In this document: positions 40,658 through 50,925 of the stretch, piece after piece
How positions within the stretch are numbered: position 1 is the first letter of the stretch
Layout: every line of letters begins with the position of its first letter
Source of the DNA: Geodermatophilus africanus
GTDB lineage: Bacteria; Actinomycetota; Actinomycetes; Mycobacteriales; Geodermatophilaceae
DNA: 64,000 bases
Direction: 5' to 3'
Assembly (NCBI RefSeq): GCF_900107105.1
Contig: NZ_FNOT01000007.1
Coordinates: forward strand, 202,795-266,794
Notes under the pieces: generated by a model
Seen by the model: only the letters and a program-made list of their open reading frames with translations
What the model was told of the DNA's origin: nothing
The model's database searches: none
Made by a program: the position numbers and the translations under genes

Positions 40658-40704
40658 GGACTTTTAATCCGCGGGTTGTGGGTTCGATCCCCACGGGGCC
40701 CACC
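40658..40704 (+). repeat. attR core, 47-bp direct repeat
   Basis: Identical to 10485-10531. Only the tRNA-Lys 3' part is present, so it marks the chromosome-distal end of the element. Confidence 0.92.
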
Positions 40705-40777
40705 CGAGAGTGCTGGTCGAGAGCTCGCTCGTGGAGCACGTCCATCGCGATCCGCAGCCGGCGTGGTGCGGAGGCCG

Positions 40778-41437
40778 ATGAGTTCCGTGATCGTCGCTGG
40801 TCAGGACCACATGAGCGTCGGGACCCAAGCGATCCGGCTGGACATGACCATGTCCCTCGACGGTTTCGTCGTCGGGCCGCAGGACAGCACGGAGGAGCCG
40901 ATGGGCACCGGCGGGTTCCGGCTGTTCAACTGGCTGGACCACCGCCACGACCCGGGACCGAACGGTCAGGTGTTCGCCGAGGCCACCGCGACCCGGGCCG
41001 TCATCTCGGGCCGCCGCACCTACGAGCACGCGAACCGCTGGCAGGGCGACCACCACGACGGCGTCCCGGTCTTCGTGCTCACCCACCGGGTGCCGGAGGA
41101 GCCTCCGCCGGGCAGCGTGCAGTACGTCACCGACGTCCGCACCTGCGCGGAGTCGGCCCGTGCCGCCGCCGGCGACGCCGATGTGCTGGTCCTGGGCGCC
41201 GGGGCCGCTCAGGCCCTGCTCCGGGCCGGGGAGCTCGACGAGATGGAACTGCACGTCGTCCCCGTCCTCCTCGGACGGGGGCGACGGCTGTTCGACCACC
41301 TGCCCGCCGAGCCGACCGAGCTCGAGCTGACCCGCGAGTTGAACGCTGCGGATGCCGACCCCGTGCACCGGGTCCTGCACCTTCGCTACCGCGTACAGCG
41401 GCCGCCACCCACCCAGGACGCGGGAGACAACCGATGA
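40778..41437 (+). CDS. RibD C-terminal/dihydrofolate reductase-like protein
   Basis: 219 residues from ATG 40778 (ATG 40811 is possible). It has the DHFR-like fold signature LDMTMSLDGFVVGP near the N-terminus, then RAVISGRRTYEHANRW, VPVFVLTHRVPEEPP, DVLVLGAGAAQALLRAGELD and LHVVPVLLGRGRRLFD, the NADPH-binding and closing blocks of the RibD_C family. These stand-alone paralogues are common in actinobacteria and their substrates are mostly unknown. First chromosomal gene after the island, coupled to a VOC gene. Confidence 0.88.
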   Translation: MSSVIVAGQDHMSVGTQAIRLDMTMSLDGFVVGPQDSTEEPMGTGGFRLFNWLDHRHDPGPNGQVFAEATATRAVISGRRTYEHANRWQGDHHDGVPVFVLTHRVPEEPPPGSVQYVTDVRTCAESARAAAGDADVLVLGAGAAQALLRAGELDEMELHVVPVLLGRGRRLFDHLPAEPTELELTRELNAADADPVHRVLHLRYRVQRPPPTQDAGDNR

Positions 41438-41847
41438 GGACGTTGCACGTCGGCCTCCGGGTCGCTGATCCCGATCGAGCGGTCGCGTTCTACACGGCCG
41501 TCGGCTACGAGGTGGTCGGACGGGTGCCGGAGACCCCGGCCGGACAGCTGACGATGCTCAAACTGCCCGACGACGACGTGGTCAGCGTCGAGCTCGTCTT
41601 CGACCCCAGTGCGGCCCACAGGGATCGGGGCACCGGCCTCAGCCACCTCGTCATCCAGGTGGAGTCGATGGACGCCACGATCGCCGACCTCAGGACAAAA
41701 GGCATCGAGGTCGCCGAGCCCGAGTCGCCCGATGGTTCAGCGGACTTCCTGACGACCTGGATCACGGACCCCGACGGCAACCGGATCGAGCTGGTCCAGT
41801 GGCCTGCCGGCCATCCCGACGGTCTCACCGCGGCTGACTGGTCGTGA
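41434..41847 (+). CDS. VOC family (glyoxalase I-like) protein
   Basis: 137 residues; ATG 41434 overlaps the upstream stop as ATGA. The VOC fold is clear: LHVGLRVADPDRAVAFYTAV, GLSHLVIQVESMDATIADLR and WITDPDGNRIELVQWP. The ligand positions are H in LHVGL, E in VSVELVF, H in LSHLV and E in IELVQ, matching glyoxalase I. A lactoylglutathione-lyase-type activity is possible, though actinobacteria use other thiols. Confidence 0.88.
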   Translation: MRTLHVGLRVADPDRAVAFYTAVGYEVVGRVPETPAGQLTMLKLPDDDVVSVELVFDPSAAHRDRGTGLSHLVIQVESMDATIADLRTKGIEVAEPESPDGSADFLTTWITDPDGNRIELVQWPAGHPDGLTAADWS

Positions 41848-41920
41848 CAGCACCGGAGCTGTGGTGCTCCTCGACGGGCGCGAGGAAGGGCAGCGGCAGT
41901 CCCGGCCCGAACTGACGCGA

Positions 41921-42328
41921 TCAGCCGCGCACCTGCTCGAGCAGGCCCATGTCGTCCCGGCACGCCCAGTGCTCGACGATCAGCCCGTCGGCGACGCGCC
42001 AGATGTGGATGAACGTCCACGCGATGGGACGACCCGACGGGGGCACGTCGGCGAGCAGCGGCATCGTCGACTCCCGATGGGTGCCGCGCAGAGTGAGGTG
42101 CTGCGCCACGATGTCGCCGTTCCCGATGAGGTGGTGTTGCTCGAGGGTGACCGGCCCGAGGTCGTGGTCGAGGGTGCGCAGGATCCGGGCCAGCCCATCG
42201 CGGCCCTGGGGGCCGGCCGCGTGGTTGACCATGTCGACGGCGACGAACTCGTCGAGGAAGGTGTCGTCGCCTGCCTGCTGACGCCGGAGCATCTCCTCGA
42301 CGATCTCCCGCGCGCCTCGTCCGTCCAT
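41921..42328 (-). CDS. SnoaL-like/ester cyclase family protein
   Basis: 135 residues. Cone-shaped alpha+beta fold of the NTF2/SnoaL group: IVEEMLRRQQAGDDTFLDEF, VAVDMVNHAAGPQGRDGLAR, NGDIVAQHLTLRGTH and IHIWRVADGLIVEHWACRDD. The last is the typical F-R-x-x-D-G-K-I-x-E-x-W motif. Such proteins range from polyketide cyclases to unknown enzymes; no polyketide context is present here. Convergent with the VOC gene. Confidence 0.85.
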   Translation of the reverse strand: MDGRGAREIVEEMLRRQQAGDDTFLDEFVAVDMVNHAAGPQGRDGLARILRTLDHDLGPVTLEQHHLIGNGDIVAQHLTLRGTHRESTMPLLADVPPSGRPIAWTFIHIWRVADGLIVEHWACRDDMGLLEQVRG

Positions 42329-42384
42329 GCCGGCAAGCGTGCCAGCGCGAGTGTGCCCCTGGGGACGGCGTCCCGCCGCTGACG

Positions 42385-44775
<2,391 letters not shown>

Positions 44776-45151
44776 CGGAACTCCCTCTGTCGAGCGGCCG
44801 TCCCCGCACTCGCGGCGACGGTCCGCTGTCTACCGGATGGGGGTGTCAGTCGGGGTGCCGCGCGCCCGTCCGGGTGACGGCGGCCGTTCGCGACACGCGG
44901 GTGTCGCACCGGCGTCCGGGCGTGACCGCGTGCCGCAGCGGCCGTCCCACGCTCGTGGACAGGGCGCTTGTCGACAAGACGGCGTCCGCAGCGAGGGGTC
45001 GCCGACCCCCGCGCACGGCCTCCACAACGATGCGGTGACGGGGCCGGGAGCGGGGTGTCCGGGCGGGTGGTCCGCGGCCCCGCGAGCCCTAGTTTTCCGG
45101 CTGCGCGCGGCCCTTCCCCGGCCGCGGCGGGACCCGCCCGAGGAGACCTGC
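44776..45151. other. intergenic region
   Basis: About 375 bases between divergent genes with no supported coding frame; antisense frames here are Arg/Pro-rich shadows. Confidence 0.4.
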
Positions 45152-45382
45152 GTGAGCACGCCCAGCACCACCATCCCCCGCACCCCGACCGGGACCGAGG
45201 ACCTCCCGGCCGACGACGGGCTCGCCCTCCTCCTGGACCTGTTCGCGCTCGGTTCCGCAGCGGAGCCCGCGCCCCGGGCGGCCGACCGGCAGCGGCCGGG
45301 GGGCCGCGCGCGGCTGCGGGACTGGGTGCGGCGGGCGGCCCTCTGGGGCGCGGGACCACAGGGGGCCTGGCGTGCCTGGTGA
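45152..45382 (+). CDS. small hypothetical protein
   Basis: 76 residues from GTG 45152, with GAGGAG seven bases upstream. An N-terminal Thr/Ser/Pro stretch is followed by an acidic helix DDGLALLLDLFALGSAAEP and a basic Trp-containing tail (RLRDWVRRAALWG). No family is recognised. The good ribosome site and codon use argue that it is translated. Confidence 0.55.
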   Translation: MSTPSTTIPRTPTGTEDLPADDGLALLLDLFALGSAAEPAPRAADRQRPGGRARLRDWVRRAALWGAGPQGAWRAW

Positions 45383-45463
45383 GCGCGGTCCCCGGTCGAC
45401 GTCGATGACCAGCCGGTCCGCCGCCCGCGCGGCGGCCGGATCGCACTGCGGAGGTGTGGAGTC

Positions 45464-46252
45464 GTGATGCTGGAGCTGGGAGAGGCCCTGCTGGCCCTCC
45501 TCGCGCTGCTCGTGCTGGTCGTCGCCCTGGGCAGGAGCTCGACGGCCCGCTACGAGGCCGAGCGGGCGCACCGTGCTCGGCAGCAGGCGGCCGACGCCGC
45601 GGCCCCCACCGGGCGGGAGCGTGCCGAGGGCGAGGGGACGGCGCACCCGGCCGGCCGCGGGACGGCGGCGTGGTGGCTGGTCGACGAGCCGCAGGACCGA
45701 GCGGGCACGGTCGTCCTGGCCGGCCCCTTCCCCGGCCGGATGGAGGCGGACTGGGCCGCGGTCTCCGGCGGGTTCCCCGCGACGGTGCAGGTGGTCCACG
45801 GCGCCCGCCGGGCCGACGGCTCGCTGGTCCGGCGTCAGTCGCCGCAGGAGCGCGCCTGGCTGACCGAGCTGGGCAGCCAGCTGGACCGGCTGGCCGACGA
45901 CTGGGACGAGCTGCTGTCGGACGCCGACGCGCTGACGACGCTCCTGGTGGAGGTGAGCGCGGCGCTGGTAGAGGCCGGGCTCAGCCTGCACGACGCCGCG
46001 GGGGACAGCCCGGCCGGCGGCGTGTGCCTGACTCCCGACCCGGCACGCCGCGGCATCCTCGTCACCTGGCGCCAGCACGACCGGATGAGCCTGGAGCGGG
46101 TCCGGGGCGAGGTGGTCGAGGCGGCGGTGGAGCGGACGATGAACGCTGCGGTCGCCGACGTCCTCACCGCGATGGGCTTCCCCGTCACGCCGGTCGGGAC
46201 GAGCGGGTGCCACCTGGTCGCCGCTGACCAGCAGTCGGCGTCGGCCGCCTGA
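45464..46252 (+). CDS. membrane-anchored hypothetical protein
   Basis: 262 residues from GTG 45464 (GGAGGTGTGGAG upstream). One N-terminal transmembrane helix (residues 5-24, LGEALLALLALLVLVVALG), a charged linker, and then a domain with WWLVDEPQDRAGTVVLAGPF, GFPATVQVVHGARRADG and VCLTPDPARRGILVTWRQHD. It looks cytoplasmic with an amino-terminal anchor. No family is recognised. Confidence 0.65.
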   Translation: MMLELGEALLALLALLVLVVALGRSSTARYEAERAHRARQQAADAAAPTGRERAEGEGTAHPAGRGTAAWWLVDEPQDRAGTVVLAGPFPGRMEADWAAVSGGFPATVQVVHGARRADGSLVRRQSPQERAWLTELGSQLDRLADDWDELLSDADALTTLLVEVSAALVEAGLSLHDAAGDSPAGGVCLTPDPARRGILVTWRQHDRMSLERVRGEVVEAAVERTMNAAVADVLTAMGFPVTPVGTSGCHLVAADQQSASAA

Positions 46253-46441
46253 CGCCACCGCCTCCGGCCGGCGCACGGGGGCCGCGGCGACCCGCACGCT
46301 GGCCAACGCCGCCCGGATGGTGGCCGGCCAGCCAGCGCTGCTGCACCTGCGCACGCTGCAGGCCGTCGAGGCCGGCGGGCCACGGTCCACCTCTCCACGG
46401 CACCGGCCGGCTGACCCGCCGGCCGGGCGCCGGGACGCCGG

Positions 46442-46924
46442 TCAGAGCACCGCAGTCGAGGCCGGTGAGGGGTTGCCGACCCAGCGGCCCCAGACCGGGG
46501 CGACGGTGTACTGCACGCTGCCCAGATAGCGTCGCGTGGTGTCGGTGCAGGCCTGGGTGGCCGCTCCGGGGTCGGCCGGGACGTAGACGCCGGGAACGCC
46601 GTCTGCGACCACGCCCGAGCAGCTGCCGGTGTCCATGGGCGGGTTGCTGAGGGTGGTGGTCCGCGTCAGCACGTACCCGGTCGCCGGCCGGCCCCCGAAC
46701 GGCCGGACAGTGGGCCAGGTGACGGTGAAGGTGCGAGCCGACTGGTAGGTGCCTTCCGCGGTCACCGACGGCGCCGTGGTGTCCCCGGCCGGCATCTGGG
46801 CGGCCTGGGCGGGGAGCACCGCCCCGCCGGCGACGGTCCAGGCCGCGGCCGCCTCCGGGGGCGGGGACAGCAGGCCGCTCGCGAGCGCGAGCAGCGCGAG
46901 GACGGCGGGCAGGCGGTCGCGCAC
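46442..46924 (-). CDS. secreted protein, fibronectin/Ig-like
   Basis: 160 residues from GTG 46924. A signal peptide (LPAVLALLALASGLLSPPPE, cleavage after AAA-A) precedes a single beta-sandwich-like domain: TAPSVTAEGTYQSARTFTVT, WPTVRPFGGRPATGYVLTRT, YTVAPVWGRWVGNPS, like an fn3 repeat. Two cysteines could form a disulfide. It starts six bases after the stop of the upstream secreted-protein gene, so they form an operon of surface proteins. Confidence 0.65.
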   Translation of the reverse strand: MRDRLPAVLALLALASGLLSPPPEAAAAWTVAGGAVLPAQAAQMPAGDTTAPSVTAEGTYQSARTFTVTWPTVRPFGGRPATGYVLTRTTTLSNPPMDTGSCSGVVADGVPGVYVPADPGAATQACTDTTRRYLGSVQYTVAPVWGRWVGNPSPASTAVL

Positions 46925-46930
46925 GAGCGG

Positions 46931-47452
46931 TCAGGCGGAGGCGCCGGTGACCGTGACGGGGACGCTGAAGGAGGCGCCCTGGCAGCCGTCCTCGGCCGTC
47001 GCCACCATGTAGACCGCGCCGGGGACGGTCACCGGGGTGGGCGCGGAGCCCGCCGCCAGGGTCACCGGGGGGTCCAGGGAGATCGGCGCTGTCGTGGCGG
47101 GCAGCACGCTGCCGGCGGCGCAGGTCCGGCCGCCCACCGGGCTGGCCGTCGCCGAGCCGACGACGGCCGAGGTGATCGTCACCGGGAACGGGTTGGGGTT
47201 GCTCACCGTGGTGGCGACCGACCCGACGGTGCCCGAGCCGTAGCCCGTCGCCGGCGTCGTGCCCCCGGGCAGCGGGTAGAGGGCGCCGACCGGGCTGCCG
47301 GCGCTCACGACGAGCCCGGTGACGCTCGCGGCGCGCGCGGACCCCTGGCCGGTGCCGGAGGCGAGCCAGGACGCGACCGCGACGCCGCCGCCGGTCAGCA
47401 GCAGGGTGACGCCGAGGACGACCCCCACCCTCCGGCGCAGGCTGGTTCGCAT
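46931..47452 (-). CDS. secreted protein, SipW/camelysin-like N-terminus
   Basis: 173 residues from ATG 47452. A basic N-terminus and hydrophobic core (RRRVGVVLGVTLLLTGGGVA, then VASWLASGTGQGSARAAS) resemble TasA/camelysin-type leaders processed by SipW. The body is a beta-rich domain (GTVGSVATTVSNPNPFPVTI, GAVYMVATAEDGCQGASFSV) with two cysteines. Probably an extracellular or fibre-forming subunit; this rests on the leader only. Operon with the downstream fn3-like secreted protein. Confidence 0.65.
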   Translation of the reverse strand: MRTSLRRRVGVVLGVTLLLTGGGVAVASWLASGTGQGSARAASVTGLVVSAGSPVGALYPLPGGTTPATGYGSGTVGSVATTVSNPNPFPVTITSAVVGSATASPVGGRTCAAGSVLPATTAPISLDPPVTLAAGSAPTPVTVPGAVYMVATAEDGCQGASFSVPVTVTGASA

Positions 47453-47733
47453 CGTGGTCTCCGTCCCCGCGTCGAGCCGATCTGTCGTGCCCGACCATCG
47501 GCTGCGCGACCGGTCTTGTTGAGACGAACGTGCCGTGGACCTCACCCCGGCGGGGCGGGAGGTGACCACCGTGACGTTTGAGCCGGTGGTGTGGCCACCT
47601 GCACAGACGTGCTGACGGCGGGACGCGGCGCGAGCTGCCACCGTGGACGTGGGTGCCCGAGGTCGTGTGCTCTCCCCGCCCCTCGAGCGGCCACCCGGTG
47701 CGGTGGCCCGTGTCTCCCTCCTGCGAGGTCCCC

Positions 47734-49062
47734 GTGTCCACCTCACCCCTGCTCTCGCGTGTCCGGACCCCGGTGTCCGCGGCCGTACCGACCGTCCCGA
47801 CGTTGCCCCGCCTGCAGGTTGCCGTCGCCGCCGTCTTCGCGCTGGACGGCGCCGTCTTCGGCAGCTGGGCCGCCCGCGTGCCCGACGTCGCCGCCGGCGT
47901 GGGCATCGGGCACAGCGCGCTCGGCGTCGCCCTGCTGTGCCTGTCCATCGGTGCGTTGGCGGCCATGCAGGTCACCGGCGCGCTGTGCGCCCGGCTCGGC
48001 GCGGGCGTCGTAACGGCCGCCGCGTCGTTGCTGCTCTGCGTCTCCCTGGTGCTGCCCGGCCTGGCGACGTCGCTGCCGGCACTGTGCGCCGCGCTGCTCG
48101 TCTTCGGCGGCGCCACCGGCATGGTCAACGTCGCGGCCAACGCGGTCGGCGTCACCGTCGAGCGGCGGCTCGGCCGGCCGCTGCTGTCCGGTCTGCACGC
48201 CGGCTTCAGCTTCGGCGGCCTGGCCGGCGCGCTGCTGGGCGGGCTGCTGGCGACCGTGGCCGGCGTCGCCGCCCACCTGGTGTTCGTCGGCGCCCTCGGC
48301 CTGCTCGTCACCGCCTGGGCCGCGCGGGCCCTCGTGCGCGCCGACGGCCCACGGTCCGCGGCACCCGGGCCCGCCGGCGCGGACGGCGGGCCGCGGCCGA
48401 CCGCGGTGCTCGTCGTCCTCGGCGCCATCGCCGGGTGCACCGCCTTCGGCGAAGGCGCGCTCTCCGACTGGGGCGCGCTGCACCTGCGCGACGAGCTCGG
48501 CGCGACGACCTCGCTGGCCGCCGCCGGGTACGCCGGCTTCTCGCTCGCCATGGCCTGCGGCCGCCTCGCGGGAGGCCGGCTGGTGGCGGCGCTGGGGGAG
48601 CGGCGGCTGCTCGCCGGCGGCGCCGTGCTGGCGGCCGCCGGGGGCGCAGCAGCGGTGACGGCGACCTCGGTGTCGACGGCTCTGGGCGGGTTCGTGCTGG
48701 TCGGGCTCGGCCTGGCCAACGTCTTCCCGCTGGCGATCTCGCGGGCCGGCGTCCTCGGCGGTGCGCGTGGCATCGCGCTGGCCACCACGGTCGGCTACAC
48801 CGGGCTGCTGGGCGGACCCCCGCTGATCGGCCTGCTCGCCGAGCACGCCGGGCTGGCCGCGGCGCTGGCCACGGTGCCGCTGCTGGCGCTGGTCGCCGGC
48901 GTCCTGGTGCTGTCGGTCGCCGGGGACGCGCTCCGGGTGCCCGTGACGCCGCGCGGCCTGGTCGCGGCCGTCGCGCCCCGCGTGCAGCCGCTGGTGTCGG
49001 GCTTCGGTCACGGCACCGCCGTCTACGTCCGCGACCTGCGCGTCCTGGACCCGTCGGTCTGA
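47734..49062 (+). CDS. MFS transporter
   Basis: 442 residues from GTG 47734 (GAGG upstream). Twelve hydrophobic helices; family hallmarks are FALDGAVFGSWAARVPDV after helix 1, the helix 2-3 region LSIGALAAMQVTGALCARLG, and RLGRPLLSGLHAGFSFGGLA in the middle. This resembles the YbjJ/fucose-permease-like branch of the major facilitator superfamily. Substrate unknown. Longer upstream frames are rejected as Cys/Trp/Arg-rich. Confidence 0.88.
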   Translation: MSTSPLLSRVRTPVSAAVPTVPTLPRLQVAVAAVFALDGAVFGSWAARVPDVAAGVGIGHSALGVALLCLSIGALAAMQVTGALCARLGAGVVTAAASLLLCVSLVLPGLATSLPALCAALLVFGGATGMVNVAANAVGVTVERRLGRPLLSGLHAGFSFGGLAGALLGGLLATVAGVAAHLVFVGALGLLVTAWAARALVRADGPRSAAPGPAGADGGPRPTAVLVVLGAIAGCTAFGEGALSDWGALHLRDELGATTSLAAAGYAGFSLAMACGRLAGGRLVAALGERRLLAGGAVLAAAGGAAAVTATSVSTALGGFVLVGLGLANVFPLAISRAGVLGGARGIALATTVGYTGLLGGPPLIGLLAEHAGLAAALATVPLLALVAGVLVLSVAGDALRVPVTPRGLVAAVAPRVQPLVSGFGHGTAVYVRDLRVLDPSV

Positions 49063-49108
49063 CCCTCGGTGCCCTGCCCCCGGTGCCGGACCGCCCGACG
49101 GCGGGCGG

Positions 49109-50701
49109 TCAGGCGCCGGCGGACAGGACGACCCCGCCGGACGTCGAGGCCTCGATCGCAGCGACCCGCGCGAGCACGTCCTCGGCCGGTCCCGGCCGGC
49201 CCAGCCAGTAGCCCTGCGCCTCGTCGCAGCCGAGTGCGACGAGCCGCTCCCACGTGCCCCGGGTCTCGACGCCCTCGGCAACCACCCGCAGCCCCAGGGC
49301 GTGGGCCAGCTCGATGGTGCTGCGCACGATGACCTGATCGGTGCCGTCGACCTCCATGGTCGACACGAACGAGCGGTCGATCTTCAGCGTGCTCACCGGC
49401 AGGCGGCTGAGGTAGGACAGCGAGGCGTGCCCGGTGCCGTAGTCGTCCACCGACAGCGTGATGCCGAGCGCGCGCAGCCGTTGCAGCACGTCGAGGGCCT
49501 GTCCGGGGTCCTGCATCGCCGCGCTCTCGGTGACCTCCAGCTCCAGGCAGTCCGCCGGCAGGCCGTGCTCGGCGAGCAGGCCTGAGATCCGGTCGGGCAG
49601 GGCGGTGTCGAGCAGGACGCGGGCGGAGAGGTTCACCGCCACGCTGAGCGCCGCACCCTCCGCCCGCCAACGGCGGCAGTCCCCGAGCGCCCGGCCGAGG
49701 ACGACGTCGGTGAGCGTGCGGATCAGCCCGGTCGTCTCGGCCACGCCGATGAACTCCGACGGGGGGAGCAGGCCCCGCTGGGGGTGGTCCCAGCGGACCA
49801 GGGCCTCCACCCCGATCACCCGCCCGTCGGCCAGCGTGGCTTTGGGCTGGTAGTGGACCCGGAGCTCACCGTCGCGGATGCCGCGGCGCAGGTCCCCGAA
49901 GAGGCCCAGCTGCGCGGGGTCGTGCCGGTCCAGGTCGGGGGAGTGGACGACGACCCCGCTGCGGTCGGCCTTGGCCGCGTACATGGCCACGTCAGCGGCA
50001 CGCAGCAGTTCGGTCGGGCCGGTACCGGAGGTGGCCACCCCCAGGCTGCCGTCGACCTCGAGCGCCAGACCGTCGACCTCGAAGGGCCGCCGCAACGCGG
50101 CCAGGACCCTGCGGGTGGTGTGCTCGACGGTGTCCGGGTCGGCGTCGCGCAGCACCAGGACGAACTCGTCCCCGCCCAGCCGCGCGAGCACGTCGTCCCG
50201 GCGCAGCTCCCCGGTCAGCCGCTCGGCGACGGCGCACAGCAGGGCGTCCCCGACGGCGTGCCCGAGGGTGTCGTTGACCTCCTTGAACCGGTCGAGGTCC
50301 AGCATGACCACGGCGGGCGGCGAGCCGCCGCCGGCCGCGCCCTCGACCGCCGAGCGCAGCTCCTCGGCCAGCCCGGCGCGGTTGAGCAGCCCGGTCAGCG
50401 GATCGGTCCGGGCGCGTGCGCGCAGCTCGTCCTCCGCCTGCACGCGGCGGGCGTACTGGGCCTTCAGCTCCCGGGCCCGGCGCGACCCGAAGACGGCCAT
50501 GAACAGGTGTGACGCGGCCAGCAGCAGGACGACGTCGTCGAGGGGGCCGACGGCCGACCGGGACCAGTCGGTGATCCGTCCGGGCAGGTCCCACATCCCG
50601 CTGGACACCGCGACGAGGACTGTCAGCACCGCCACCACGGCCGCCTCGCGCGCCACGGCCGACCGCAGTGGGGCGAGCGCCTCCGACCGGTTCACCACCA
50701 T
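49109..50701 (-). CDS. GGDEF-EAL cyclic-di-GMP protein, membrane-bound
   Basis: 530 residues from ATG 50701 (GGAGGG upstream). Two N-terminal membrane helices (about 20-40, 58-80) precede a GGDEF domain with intact RLGGDEFVLV (about 187-196) and DRFKEVNDTLGHAVGD. The EAL domain keeps IGVEALVRW, NLSA, EVTES, SVDDYGTGHASLSYL, KIDRSFV, AEGVET and QGYWLGRP, so both cyclase and phosphodiesterase sites look competent. No sensory domain beyond the helices. Likely sets c-di-GMP level, which may matter for the neighbouring glycan operon (divergent, 224 bases away). Confidence 0.92.
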   Translation of the reverse strand: MVVNRSEALAPLRSAVAREAAVVAVLTVLVAVSSGMWDLPGRITDWSRSAVGPLDDVVLLLAASHLFMAVFGSRRARELKAQYARRVQAEDELRARARTDPLTGLLNRAGLAEELRSAVEGAAGGGSPPAVVMLDLDRFKEVNDTLGHAVGDALLCAVAERLTGELRRDDVLARLGGDEFVLVLRDADPDTVEHTTRRVLAALRRPFEVDGLALEVDGSLGVATSGTGPTELLRAADVAMYAAKADRSGVVVHSPDLDRHDPAQLGLFGDLRRGIRDGELRVHYQPKATLADGRVIGVEALVRWDHPQRGLLPPSEFIGVAETTGLIRTLTDVVLGRALGDCRRWRAEGAALSVAVNLSARVLLDTALPDRISGLLAEHGLPADCLELEVTESAAMQDPGQALDVLQRLRALGITLSVDDYGTGHASLSYLSRLPVSTLKIDRSFVSTMEVDGTDQVIVRSTIELAHALGLRVVAEGVETRGTWERLVALGCDEAQGYWLGRPGPAEDVLARVAAIEASTSGGVVLSAGA

Positions 50702-50925
50702 CGGTCCCTCCACGTGTCGTCCCCGGTGATCGCCGTCCGCCTCGGCCGACGTCCCCGCCCAACGGCACCGACGCCGGGGACCTTGAGCCGCCCGGGGAGT
50801 CCTCACCCGGGCGGGGCGGTCGCGCCCCGGCCGGCCCGGCGCCCTTCGGCTCAACCTGCGCCCTCCGGCTGCCGATGGAGCTGAACGGTGGAGTCCGCCT
50901 CCACCGCAGGTGACAGGGGCGGGGG

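Larger units (their letters stand above)
10485..40704. mobile_element. composite integrative element in tRNA-Lys, about 30.2 kb
   Basis: Flanked by perfect 47-bp direct repeats (10485-10531 and 40658-40704) equal to the 3' part of tRNA-Lys(TTT). The integrase lies directly against the left repeat, as usual for tRNA-targeting actinobacterial elements. Cargo has lower GC and more relaxed codon use than the flanks. An internal degenerate core at 30597-30643 divides it into a left module (integrase, replication, DUF499-type defence) and a right module (membrane protein, GHKL/PRTase/2OG operon) that has no integrase. No TraB/FtsK-like translocase or relaxase is visible, so it looks non-conjugative by itself. 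Confidence 0.92.

Noticed and set aside
10485..40704. Self-transmissible AICE or complete prophage
   Set aside because: No TraB/FtsK-type translocase, relaxase, capsid, terminase, portal or tail gene is visible.
46185..48788. 867-aa minus-strand frame
   Set aside because: It crosses three real genes in a shadow frame and has a Ser/Pro/Arg-biased composition.
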